Source: Synergistaceae bacterium (GTDB lineage Bacteria > Synergistota > Synergistia > Synergistales > Aminobacteriaceae). Taken from it: DNA of 5,756 nucleotides. The stretch is from assembly GCA_031270755.1 (NCBI GenBank), contig JAISWV010000109.1, positions 1-5,756 on the forward strand, read 5' to 3'. Position 1 is the first letter of the stretch, and each line of letters opens with the position of its first letter. The notes below the pieces were generated by a model, which saw only the letters and a program-made list of their open reading frames with translations, was not told where the DNA came from and did not search any database. A program made the position numbers and the translations under genes. Positions 1 to 5,648 of the stretch are shown here, in pieces.

Positions 1-299
1 ATATACAGCGCCGAAGTTGTGAGCGGATATTCCTTCCATTCTTCACCCATGCAGAGGATTACGTCGATTTCTTTCGGGTCCAGCCCCGTGCGTCTCAGCG
101 CGTCCTGAGCGGCGCGCGCCCCCATTTCCTGCGTGCCGTCGTCCGCCCCCGGTATCGTTTTTTTGACGACGCCCAGTTTCTCGATCACGGCTTCCTCGCT
201 CCACACGCCCTTCGTCGCTTCCGATATTTCTTTCGCGGTCATGATCCGCTGGGGCAGATACAATCCGTAACCCAGTACGCCGACTTTCTCCTTCTCCAC
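1..299 (-). CDS. 3-oxoacyl-ACP synthase III / thiolase-fold enzyme, N-terminal part (runs off left edge)
   Basis: Ninety-nine residues are visible, starting VEKEKVGVLGYGLYLP. The opening GxGxYLP strand, the helix with W33 and E35-E36 leading to KLGVVKKTIPG, and the block around ARAAQDALRRTGLDPKEIDVI are the usual N-terminal half-domain of the KAS III/HMG-CoA synthase group of the thiolase superfamily. These enzymes condense acyl thioesters in the cytoplasm. The catalytic Cys (normally near residue 110) lies outside the window, so activity and substrate cannot be judged. I chose GTG at 299 because AGGAAAGGGG (318-309) precedes it by 9 nt. An in-frame ATG at 329 would add ten residues (MNLAGKGTCR) but has no SD. 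The gene is divergent from the liv operon and has its own promoter. Family assignment is fairly sure. Whether it serves lipid synthesis or acyl-CoA catabolism is unknown. Confidence 0.75.
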   Translation of the reverse strand, partial: MEKEKVGVLGYGLYLPQRIMTAKEISEATKGVWSEEAVIEKLGVVKKTIPGADDGTQEMGARAAQDALRRTGLDPKEIDVILCMGEEWKEYPLTTSALY

Positions 300-346
300 T
301 CTACAAGTCCCCTTTCCTGCCAGATTCATGCGAAACACGGACTATT

Positions 347-362
347 ATGACACTATCGTCAT
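347..362. promoter_or_regulatory. Candidate operator, dyad copy 1 (ATGACA-CTAT-CGTCAT)
   Basis: The half-sites ATGAC and GTCAT are perfect inverted repeats around a 6-bp centre, and the outer arms extend one base to TATGAC/GTCATA (346-363). The 16-bp core matches the dyad at 527-542 at 13 of 16 positions, with all differences in the central part. It sits about 5-20 bp downstream of the predicted start of the divergent gene, where a bound protein would block that promoter. Relative to the liv promoter it lies about 100 bp upstream. The regulator is not in this window and I do not recognise the motif. Confidence 0.45.
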
Positions 363-373
363 ATCTATTTTTC

Positions 374-402
374 AGTATAACAGCACCAATTGAAGATTTC
401 AA
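374..402 (-). promoter_or_regulatory. Sigma70-type promoter of the divergent KAS III-like gene
   Basis: Read on the minus strand, TTGAAA (402-397) is followed after exactly 17 bp by TATACT (379-374). Each hexamer matches its consensus at 5 of 6 positions. A TG lies one base before the -10, giving an extended -10 (TGTTATACT). Transcription would start near 367, leaving a leader of about 70 nt before the GTG at 299. The dyad at 347-362 then falls just downstream of the start site, a classic repressor position. This is prediction from sequence only. Confidence 0.6.
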
Positions 403-422
403 TAAAAAATGATTTTTGCTTA

Positions 423-451
423 TTGCAAACTTGTAAAATGGCGGTTATAAT
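423..451 (+). promoter_or_regulatory. Sigma70-type promoter of the liv operon
   Basis: TTGCAA (423-428, 4 of 6 to consensus) is separated by 17 bp from a perfect TATAAT (446-451). The expected start is near 458, giving a leader of about 69 nt before the small upstream ORF at 527. The -35 lies 20 bp from the -35 of the divergent promoter, so the two promoters are back to back and could share an upstream regulator. The weak -35 suggests dependence on an activator or modest basal strength, which is an inference. Confidence 0.6.
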
Positions 452-524
452 GGCTTAACACTTTCCCGAGAACCGTATCGCTTCGAGGTATTTTAAGGCG
501 CAGCGCAAATGAAGGAGAGGATTA

Positions 525-544
525 TAATGACAAAATTGTCATTA
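525..544. promoter_or_regulatory. Candidate operator or start-codon hairpin, dyad copy 2 (TAATGACAA-AA-TTGTCATTA)
   Basis: This is a perfect 9-bp inverted repeat around two bases. Its core ATGACA-AAAT-TGTCAT repeats the dyad at 347-362. It begins five bases after the SD of the small upstream ORF and contains that ORF's ATG (527-529). As DNA it could be an operator about 70-85 bp into the transcript, acting as a roadblock. As RNA it could form an AU-rich 8-bp stem with a 4-nt loop that hides the start codon. The second copy in untranslated sequence upstream favours the DNA-operator reading. Confidence 0.45.
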
Positions 545-622
545 AAGAGCCGAGTGGGAGATCTTCGTTTGACACGGTATTGGCTTCCGGCGCTTTTGCG
601 CTTGAGGGGGAAGGCGCTGTGA
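527..622 (+). CDS. Small leucine-rich upstream ORF (31 aa), possible leader peptide coupled to livH
   Basis: ATG at 527 follows a strong SD, AAGGAGAGG (512-520), by six bases, the best initiation signal between the liv promoter and livH. The product starts MTKLSLKSRVGDL. Nine of its 31 residues are Leu, eight are Lys or Arg, and it is predicted to be very basic. Leu codons are TTG x4, CTT x3, TTA x1 and CTG x1. Its TGA (620-622) overlaps the livH GTG (619-621) as GTGA, the arrangement typical of translational coupling. A Leu-rich leader on a leucine-type transporter is suggestive. However, no terminator/antiterminator pair follows, so classical attenuation is unlikely. The alternative is that it is the out-of-frame front end of a longer LivH. 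I recognise no homologue. Confidence 0.45.
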   Translation: MTKLSLKSRVGDLRLTRYWLPALLRLRGKAL

Positions 623-1506
623 ACAACGAATTGGGAACCGTCCTGCAATTGTTCATGCGCAGTCTGGAGACCGGCAGCGTATACTCCCTCGCCGCTTTGG
701 GAGTCATCATCGTTTACCGCACCAGCAACATCGTGCATTTCGCTCAGGGGTCCCTGGGCATGTTCAACACTTTCGTGGTCACCTACGTGTTTCTGTCCTT
801 CCGCCTGCCGCTGTGGGCCTCCACTCTGTGCGGTGTCGCCGCCGCCGTCGGCACGGGCTTCCTGGTGGACTTCCTCATCATCCGTCACACCAAAAAAGTA
901 TCTCCTTTGGCCAAGCAGATCATCTCTTTGGGGCTCATCAGGGTTTTGCTTGGCCTCGCGCCGTTGCTGTTCGGCGTGGACCCCCTGTCGCTTCCCCGCT
1001 TCCTGCGGAGCGGAGACTTCAATTTGGGGGGCGCGTCCATTTCCCACAACGCCGTCCTGAATATCAGTCTGGGGCTCGTGCTGATGGGAGTCCTGTTCTA
1101 CGTGCTGCAGAGAACAAAGATGGGCCTGGCCGTTCGAACTACGGCCTCGAACGAGCCCGTGGCCCGTCTGATGGGCGTCCCCACCAGACGGGTGACTTTG
1201 GCGGCGTGGGCTCTGGCCGGGGTGCTGGGCTGCCTTTCCGGCGTGATGATCGCCCCCACCACCACGGTGACCACCAGCCTGATGGACGCCGTTCAGGTGA
1301 ACGCCCTGTTCGGATGCGTGCTGGGCGGTTTTCAGACCTTCTACGGCCCGGTGCTGGGCGCCTACATCATCGGGGTGGGACGCAACTTCCTGGTGTACTA
1401 CGTCAGCTCTATATGGGGCGAGCAGATCATGTACCTGCTCATCCTGATCTTCCTCATCTTTCGGCCCAATGGGCTCATCGGCAAAAAATTCGTCAAGAAA
1501 GTGTAA
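619..1506 (+). CDS. livH: Branched-chain amino acid ABC transporter permease LivH
   Basis: This 295-residue inner-membrane permease (BPD_transp_2 family) forms half of the translocation channel with LivM. The N-terminus has the family pattern LQLFMRSLETGSVYSLAALG followed by IVYRTSNIVHFAQGSLGMF (residues 9-49). Hydrophobic segments are spaced along the chain, and the ATPase-coupling loop spans about residues 167-197 (KMGLAVRTTASNEPVARLMG, then VPTRRV). The usual C-terminal FRPNGLIG is at 281-288. Length is normal for LivH. I chose GTG at 619 because GAGGGGGAAGG (604-614) precedes it and the protein then starts where family members do. An in-frame TTG at 580 would add 13 residues (MASGAFALEGEGA) without any SD. 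The start overlaps the stop of a 31-codon ORF. Related permeases also serve amide, urea or aromatic amino acid systems, so the exact substrate is open. Confidence 0.93.
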   Translation: MNNELGTVLQLFMRSLETGSVYSLAALGVIIVYRTSNIVHFAQGSLGMFNTFVVTYVFLSFRLPLWASTLCGVAAAVGTGFLVDFLIIRHTKKVSPLAKQIISLGLIRVLLGLAPLLFGVDPLSLPRFLRSGDFNLGGASISHNAVLNISLGLVLMGVLFYVLQRTKMGLAVRTTASNEPVARLMGVPTRRVTLAAWALAGVLGCLSGVMIAPTTTVTTSLMDAVQVNALFGCVLGGFQTFYGPVLGAYIIGVGRNFLVYYVSSIWGEQIMYLLILIFLIFRPNGLIGKKFVKKV

Positions 1507-1520
1507 GGAGGTGTGATCTA

Positions 1521-2576
1521 ATGAACGAAATGAACGAGTCGCCTCTGGCGAGCCTTAAACCCTCTCCATGGAGCAGCCCTTACCTGCGCTTCGTCCTTTT
1601 CGGCCTGCTCGCCGCCTCGTTGCCGCTCCTCTCCGGTTCGGGACTGATGAAGAGCAGCACGTTGAACTATATCGGCAACGTGCTGGTGTACGCCGTGGCG
1701 GCTCTGGGGCTGAACCTCCTGTTGGGCTACGCGGGGCTCATCTCCCTGGGAACGGCCGGATTCATGGGGCTCGGCTCCTACATCGCCGCCTACGCCGTGA
1801 AGGACATGGGCTTGTCTTTTTGGGCGGCGCTTACGGCGGCCGTCCTCATTCCTACGCTCATCGGGCTCCTCATCGGCCTCATCTCGCTGCGCATAGAGGG
1901 CATCTACCTGGCCATCGCCACGTTGTGCGTCTCCGAAATCCTGTTGAAAAGTTTCGAACAGGCGGACTCGATTACGGGCGGTATGCAAGGCAAGAGCGTC
2001 TCCTACCCCGTCATTTTCGGGCACACCTTCAACCGCAGCTCCACTTATATCCTGCTGGTCGTGGCGCTCACGCTGGTGATGATATTGACCCACAACTTCG
2101 TAAGCGGCCAAAAGGGGCGCGCGCTCCACGCGATGCGGGGCAGCGAAGTGGCGGCCCAGGCTATGGGCGTCAACTTGCTGCAATACCGCCTCATCGCTTT
2201 TTCTCTGGCTACGGCCTATGCCGCCCTTTCCGGCGCGCTGTACGTCTTTTTCATCAAATTTTCCTACCCCTCCGTGTGGAACCTGAACCTTTCTCTTTAC
2301 GTGCTGGCGGCGGTGGTCATCGGAGGTCTCCGCTCCATCTACGGTACGATCATCGGAACTTTCGTGGTATGGGCCGTACCGGACCTCGTCCTCAAAAAGC
2401 TGCCGGTTGTGGGCGGTATTAACGGGCTGCCCTACATTTTCAACGGCATTCTGATCATCCTCGTCGTCATGTTCGCGCCCCAGGGCATTTCCGGTTTATG
2501 GCAGGCGAAGTTCCCTCTGAAGCGGAAGAAAAAAGAGAAGGAAGAAGCGATTTCCGGCAAAAAGGAGGACGAATGA
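1521..2576 (+). CDS. livM: Branched-chain amino acid ABC transporter permease LivM
   Basis: This 351-residue inner-membrane permease pairs with LivH. After a polar N-terminus (residues 1-20), hydrophobic segments start near 21. The family signature NLLLGYAGLISLGTAGFMGL is at 65-84, and IEGIYLAIATL at 125-135. The ATPase-docking loop KGRALHAMRGSEVAAQAMGV is at 198-217, GGLRSIYGTIIG at 268-279, and MFAPQGISGL at 317-326. The last 20 residues are very charged (KRKKKEKEEAISGKKEDE), a cytoplasmic tail somewhat longer than usual. ATG 1521 is chosen because a near-perfect SD, AAGGAGGTG, begins at 1505, overlapping the livH stop region. The reading frame stays open far upstream inside livH, but that part has no LivM similarity. 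The gene lies 14 bp after livH and its stop overlaps the livG start (ATGA). Confidence 0.93.
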   Translation: MNEMNESPLASLKPSPWSSPYLRFVLFGLLAASLPLLSGSGLMKSSTLNYIGNVLVYAVAALGLNLLLGYAGLISLGTAGFMGLGSYIAAYAVKDMGLSFWAALTAAVLIPTLIGLLIGLISLRIEGIYLAIATLCVSEILLKSFEQADSITGGMQGKSVSYPVIFGHTFNRSSTYILLVVALTLVMILTHNFVSGQKGRALHAMRGSEVAAQAMGVNLLQYRLIAFSLATAYAALSGALYVFFIKFSYPSVWNLNLSLYVLAAVVIGGLRSIYGTIIGTFVVWAVPDLVLKKLPVVGGINGLPYIFNGILIILVVMFAPQGISGLWQAKFPLKRKKKEKEEAISGKKEDE

Positions 2577-3433
2577 GTATGGTGGATCCGCTTATGGATC
2601 TGTCGCTCGCTCCCGAGACCGCCACCCACTCCCTGGCGCGGGAGGAGGCGCTGCGGGTGGAGCGCCTTTCCATCAGTTTCGGTGGACTCAGGGCCGTGGA
2701 TGATCTGAGCTTCGCCGTCAGGAAAAAAGAGATATTCGGCCTCATCGGCCCGAACGGCGCGGGCAAGACCACCGTCTTCAACTGCATCACGCAGTTTTAC
2801 AGACCGGATGAGGGCAACGTCTTCTTCCGCGCGGGGAAAGGCAGGGCCGAGAGGGTGGTCAACTTGGTGGGGCAGCCCGTACACAGCATTATCGGTCTCG
2901 GTTTGGTGCGCACCTTCCAAAACGTCGAAATCATTCAGGAACTGTCACTGCTGGAAAACGTCCTTATCGGCGCCCACATCGACTTCAAGGCCACGGCTTT
3001 CGAGCAGGCGTTCAAGCTGCCCCGCGCCCTGCGCGAAGAAAGGTCGTTTCGGAAGAAAGCCGAAGAGGCCCTGGCCTTTTTGGGCATTGCCGGCCGGAGG
3101 GATTTGCCCGCCGGCGGCCAGCCCTATGGAGTTCTGAAAAAAGTGGAACTGGCGCGGACTCTGATGGCGAATCCCCGCTTGATCATCCTGGACGAGCCGG
3201 CCGCCGGGCTGAACGACAGCGAGACCCAAGAACTGTCCTCGACGATCTATCAGATACGCGACGTATACGACTGCACCATTCTCCTGGTGGAACACGATAT
3301 GCACCTCGTGATGGGTGTATGCGACAGAATTTGCGCAATCTCCTTCGGCAAATTCCTGGCCTGCGACGCCCCGGAGGAAATCAAGCGCAACAAGCTGGTG
3401 CAGGAAGCCTATCTTGGAGAGGAAGAAGTATGA
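2573..3433 (+). CDS. livG: Branched-chain amino acid ABC transporter ATP-binding protein LivG
   Basis: This 286-residue cytoplasmic ATPase forms a heterodimer with LivF to drive import. Walker A GPNGAGKTT is at 59-67, the Q-loop RTFQN at 113-117, Walker B LIILDEP with catalytic E208 at 203-209, and the switch His is H241 (VEHDM). The C-terminal EEIKRNKLVQEAYLG (268-282) is the BCA_ABC_TP_C tail typical of LivG. The signature region reads GGQPYGVLKKVELARTL (181-197). LivG proteins usually have LPYG or LSYG there, so the first Leu is replaced by Gln. The N-terminus is about 24 residues longer than usual before LRVERLSISFGGL. ATG 2573 overlaps the livM TGA and has AAGGAGG four bases upstream. 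The in-frame ATG 2579 is equally possible. GTG 2657 behind GGAGGAGG would remove the extension. Confidence 0.93.
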   Translation: MSMVDPLMDLSLAPETATHSLAREEALRVERLSISFGGLRAVDDLSFAVRKKEIFGLIGPNGAGKTTVFNCITQFYRPDEGNVFFRAGKGRAERVVNLVGQPVHSIIGLGLVRTFQNVEIIQELSLLENVLIGAHIDFKATAFEQAFKLPRALREERSFRKKAEEALAFLGIAGRRDLPAGGQPYGVLKKVELARTLMANPRLIILDEPAAGLNDSETQELSSTIYQIRDVYDCTILLVEHDMHLVMGVCDRICAISFGKFLACDAPEEIKRNKLVQEAYLGEEEV

Positions 3434-4149
3434 ACAGGATCGCTTTGAGCATAAAGGGTTTGAAAGTGCGTTACGGCGCCATCGAAGCCGTTAAAGGCGT
3501 CGACATCGACGTTGCCGAAGGGCAGGTGGTCGCGCTTCTGGGAGCGAACGGCGCCGGGAAAACCTCCGCGCTGCGCACGATTTCCGGCCTGACACCAGCC
3601 GCGGAGGGCCGAATTTTCTATTACGACCGCGACATCACCAACATGGACGCCGAGAAAATAGCGGCGCTGGGCATCACCCAGTCGCCGGAGGGGAGGCAGA
3701 TTTTCGGCGATTTGACGGTAGAGGAGAACCTGAAGGTGGGAGCCTTCACCGTGCGCGACAAGCGGGTCGTCGAAGGGTGTTTCGAGCGTTGCTACCGGTA
3801 TTTTCCGCGCCTTCAGGAGCGGAGGAAACAAATGAGCTACACGCTCTCGGGCGGCGAACTGCAGATGCTGGCCATCGCCCGCGCGATGATGGCAAATCCG
3901 AAGGTCGTGCTACTCGACGAACCGTCTTTGGGCCTTGCGCCGCTGGTGGTCCGCGACATCTTCGCCATTATCGACGAAATTCGGCGGGAGGGCACGACGG
4001 TGATCATCGTGGAGCAGAACGCCCTGCAAACCCTGAAGATCGCCGATTACGGCTACGTGCTGGAGGTAGGGGACATTCACATTCACGGCCCGGCCGCCGA
4101 ACTGATACAGGATACCCGCTTGGTGGAAGCCTATTTGGGCTCGAAGTGA
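3430..4149 (+). CDS. livF: Branched-chain amino acid ABC transporter ATP-binding protein LivF
   Basis: This 239-residue second ATPase of the importer is of normal length. Walker A GANGAGKTS is at 38-46. The family-specific SPEGRQIFGDLTVEENL (85-101) replaces a classical Q-loop region. The signature LSGGELQMLAIARAM is at 139-153 and Walker B VVLLDEP with catalytic E164 at 159-165. As usual in LivF, the switch position carries Gln (VEQNA, Q196) instead of His. The ATG overlaps the livG stop (ATGA), with GGAGAGG (3416-3422) seven bases upstream, implying translational coupling and equal production of the two ATPases. LivG has His and a degenerate signature while LivF has Gln and a canonical signature, so the two ATP sites of the dimer are likely unequal, which is inference. 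Confidence 0.94.
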   Translation: MNRIALSIKGLKVRYGAIEAVKGVDIDVAEGQVVALLGANGAGKTSALRTISGLTPAAEGRIFYYDRDITNMDAEKIAALGITQSPEGRQIFGDLTVEENLKVGAFTVRDKRVVEGCFERCYRYFPRLQERRKQMSYTLSGGELQMLAIARAMMANPKVVLLDEPSLGLAPLVVRDIFAIIDEIRREGTTVIIVEQNALQTLKIADYGYVLEVGDIHIHGPAAELIQDTRLVEAYLGSK

Positions 4150-4160
4150 ATTTAATCAGG

Positions 4161-4179
4161 GGAGGCGCCGGTTGCCTCC
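4161..4179 (+). promoter_or_regulatory. Hairpin between livF and livK (partial terminator or mRNA-stabilising stem)
   Basis: GGAGGC (4161-4166) pairs perfectly with GCCTCC (4174-4179) around a 7-nt loop, beginning 12 bases after the livF stop. No U-tract follows directly; the next bases are GGCGATCTGGGGG. It is therefore not a good intrinsic terminator. A stem at this place could protect the upstream message's 3' end or adjust the ratio of transporter to binding protein. The rest of the 128-bp gap to livK shows no convincing promoter. Confidence 0.35.
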
Positions 4180-4277
4180 GGCGATCTGGGGGCGGTTTCT
4201 TCCCGAATCTTCTTCTTCATATCCGAATGTTGACGCGGCGAGCGTATAACATAATCTCAATGTTTGGAGGGAAAGTG

Positions 4278-5507
4278 ATGAAAAGAGCGTTTATTGTAGT
4301 GCTGGCGGTATCGGTGGTCTTCGGTTGGGCTGCCTGCGGAAGTGCCGCCAGGAAGTACTCCCAGGGCGTCGACGACACCAAAGTCGTCGTCGGCAATTCC
4401 GCCGCGACGTCCGGGCCCTATGCTCCGGTGGGCGTGCCGTTCCTGGCGGGCATCGAGGCTTATGTGGAGATGGTGAACGCGGGAGGCGGCATCGATGGGC
4501 GCAAGATCGTTTTCAACCACATCACCGACGACGAGTTCGACCCCGCCAAAGGCAAGGCCGCTCTCGCCAATCTGGTGGAGGATGAAAAAGTTTTCGCCAT
4601 CGTCGGGCACTTCGGTACTCCCGTGGTGGCGGCCACGGTCGAGGACCTGAAAGAGTATGGGATTCCTGCCGTCTACTTCGCCACCGGCATCGGACAACTG
4701 TACGCCGACAACGCGAAAACCAACGCCGAAGGCTACAACATCTTCCCGGTACAGCCCATTTACATCACCGAGGGGCGTATCATGGTGGCCTACGCCGCCG
4801 GTAAGTTCAACGCCAAGAAAATCGGGATCATCTACACCAACGACGACGCGGGCGTGAACCTCTATCACGGCGCGACGGCCCAAATCAAGGAGACCGGCGG
4901 GCTCGAAGCGGTAACCGCGCAGGTCACCGCCGGTACCGCCGACGTTTCGGCCGCCGTGACCACCATGAAAAACGCCAACGTGGACTTCGTGATCGTCGCC
5001 TCCATTCAGGGGACCATGCCCACCATCGTGAAAGAGCTGGCCGCTCAGAGCGTGAACAGGGACTGTATCACCACCTACGTCAACGAAGCCCTGGCCATGA
5101 GCGAGGCCGTCGTGAACGACATCAAGGGCAAATTCGACGTCTACACCCTCGGTTGGGTCGAGTACGCCGACAAATCGGCTCTGGACCTCTACGTCAAATG
5201 GGCGCCCGAGAGATACGCGATGAACATTTACGCGCAGACCGGTTGGATCGCGGGGCACTTCTTCTGCGAGGGACTGCGCCGCCTCGAGGGCAAGGATATC
5301 ACCTGGGAAAGCTACATGGCGGCTCTGGAGAACGGCGGTCCCATCAAGAACCCCTTCGGCGGCGTTATCAGCTACTCCAACGGCAAGCGCCGGGGCACGC
5401 AGGAGATGCATCTGTCCAAAGCCGTTCCCGTCTCCGAAAAATGGCCCTCCGGCTGGGAGTTGGTTTTTCCTCTGGCCAGCGTGGATTCTCTGTTGGGTAA
5501 AAAATAA
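4278..5507 (+). CDS. livK: Periplasmic branched-chain amino acid binding protein LivK
   Basis: This 409-residue type I periplasmic binding protein (Peripla_BP_6 family) captures the substrate and delivers it to LivHM. Residues 1-24 form a signal peptide (MKR, then hydrophobic IVVLAVSVVFGWAA). It may be cleaved after GSAA (residue 24). C20 in WAAC resembles a lipobox, but Trp at -3 is atypical. The mature N-lobe begins KVVVGNSAATSGPYAPVGVP (35-54), and the block AGIEAYVEMVNAGGGIDGRK (57-76) is a family hallmark. Later blocks are FAIVGHFGTPVVAATVEDL (106-124), KKIGIIYTNDDAG (180-192), VDFVIVASI (235-243) and the conserved C-terminal WESYMAALENGG region (343-354). Length is normal. ATG 4278 is chosen because GGAGGG (4266-4271) lies six bases upstream. 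In-frame ATG 4260 and GTG 4275 are less well placed. The frame is open upstream through livF but without family similarity. Confidence 0.93.
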   Translation: MKRAFIVVLAVSVVFGWAACGSAARKYSQGVDDTKVVVGNSAATSGPYAPVGVPFLAGIEAYVEMVNAGGGIDGRKIVFNHITDDEFDPAKGKAALANLVEDEKVFAIVGHFGTPVVAATVEDLKEYGIPAVYFATGIGQLYADNAKTNAEGYNIFPVQPIYITEGRIMVAYAAGKFNAKKIGIIYTNDDAGVNLYHGATAQIKETGGLEAVTAQVTAGTADVSAAVTTMKNANVDFVIVASIQGTMPTIVKELAAQSVNRDCITTYVNEALAMSEAVVNDIKGKFDVYTLGWVEYADKSALDLYVKWAPERYAMNIYAQTGWIAGHFFCEGLRRLEGKDITWESYMAALENGGPIKNPFGGVISYSNGKRRGTQEMHLSKAVPVSEKWPSGWELVFPLASVDSLLGKK

Positions 5508-5564
5508 CCCCGCTTAAATTCCAAGCCGCTGTCGATCCGGGACGTGAAGCCCGAGAGCAACCGC

Positions 5565-5603
5565 AAAGCCTCCTCTGCCCGAACGGGCGTGAGGAGGCTT
5601 TTT
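5565..5603 (+). terminator. Strong intrinsic terminator of the liv operon
   Basis: AAAGCCTCCTC (5565-5575) pairs perfectly with GAGGAGGCTTT (5591-5601). Inside it, GCCC/GGGC (5577-5580 with 5585-5588) closes a 4-nt GAAC loop, leaving a small internal bulge. The 3' arm runs into TTTTT (5599-5603). It lies 57 bp after the livK stop and separates the operon from the next gene. The stretch 5508-5564 before it shows no gene or further structure. Confidence 0.92.
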
Positions 5604-5648
5604 CACGGTGTGTTTTTTGGCTTTCCGGCGCTTTTGCCGCGCCTTGTA

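Noticed and set aside
458..526. T-box or other known amino acid riboswitch in the liv leader
   Set aside because: The leader is only about 69 nt and lacks a T-box core sequence or a terminator/antiterminator pair.
569..597. Perfect TTGACA (569-574) as a second liv promoter
   Set aside because: The bases 17 bp downstream (GCTTTT region) do not resemble a -10 element.
580..618. TTG at 580 as the livH start
   Set aside because: No SD precedes it, and GTG 619 has a purine-rich SD, the GTGA overlap and the normal family N-terminus.
813..1520. Long upstream extension of the livM reading frame
   Set aside because: It overlaps livH, its translation is Arg/Pro/Gly-rich low-complexity sequence, and ATG 1521 has a near-perfect SD.
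1518..2183. 221-codon minus-strand open frame opposite livM
   Set aside because: Polar, Gln/His/Arg-rich translation with no domain. It is the shadow of the membrane-protein codons on the other strand.
4230..4255. Promoter directly upstream of livK (TTGACG and CATAAT)
   Set aside because: The spacer is only 14 bp to CATAAT and 9 bp to TATAAC, both too short. It remains possible only as a weak element.
3777..4277. Upstream extension of the livK reading frame through livF
   Set aside because: It precedes a clear signal peptide and SD-supported ATG at 4278 and overlaps conserved LivF motifs.
4257..5411. 384-codon open frame on the minus strand
   Set aside because: It lies opposite livK, whose family motifs and SD are clear. 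Its His/Gly/Val-rich translation is typical of the reverse of a GC-rich gene and has no recognisable domain or SD.
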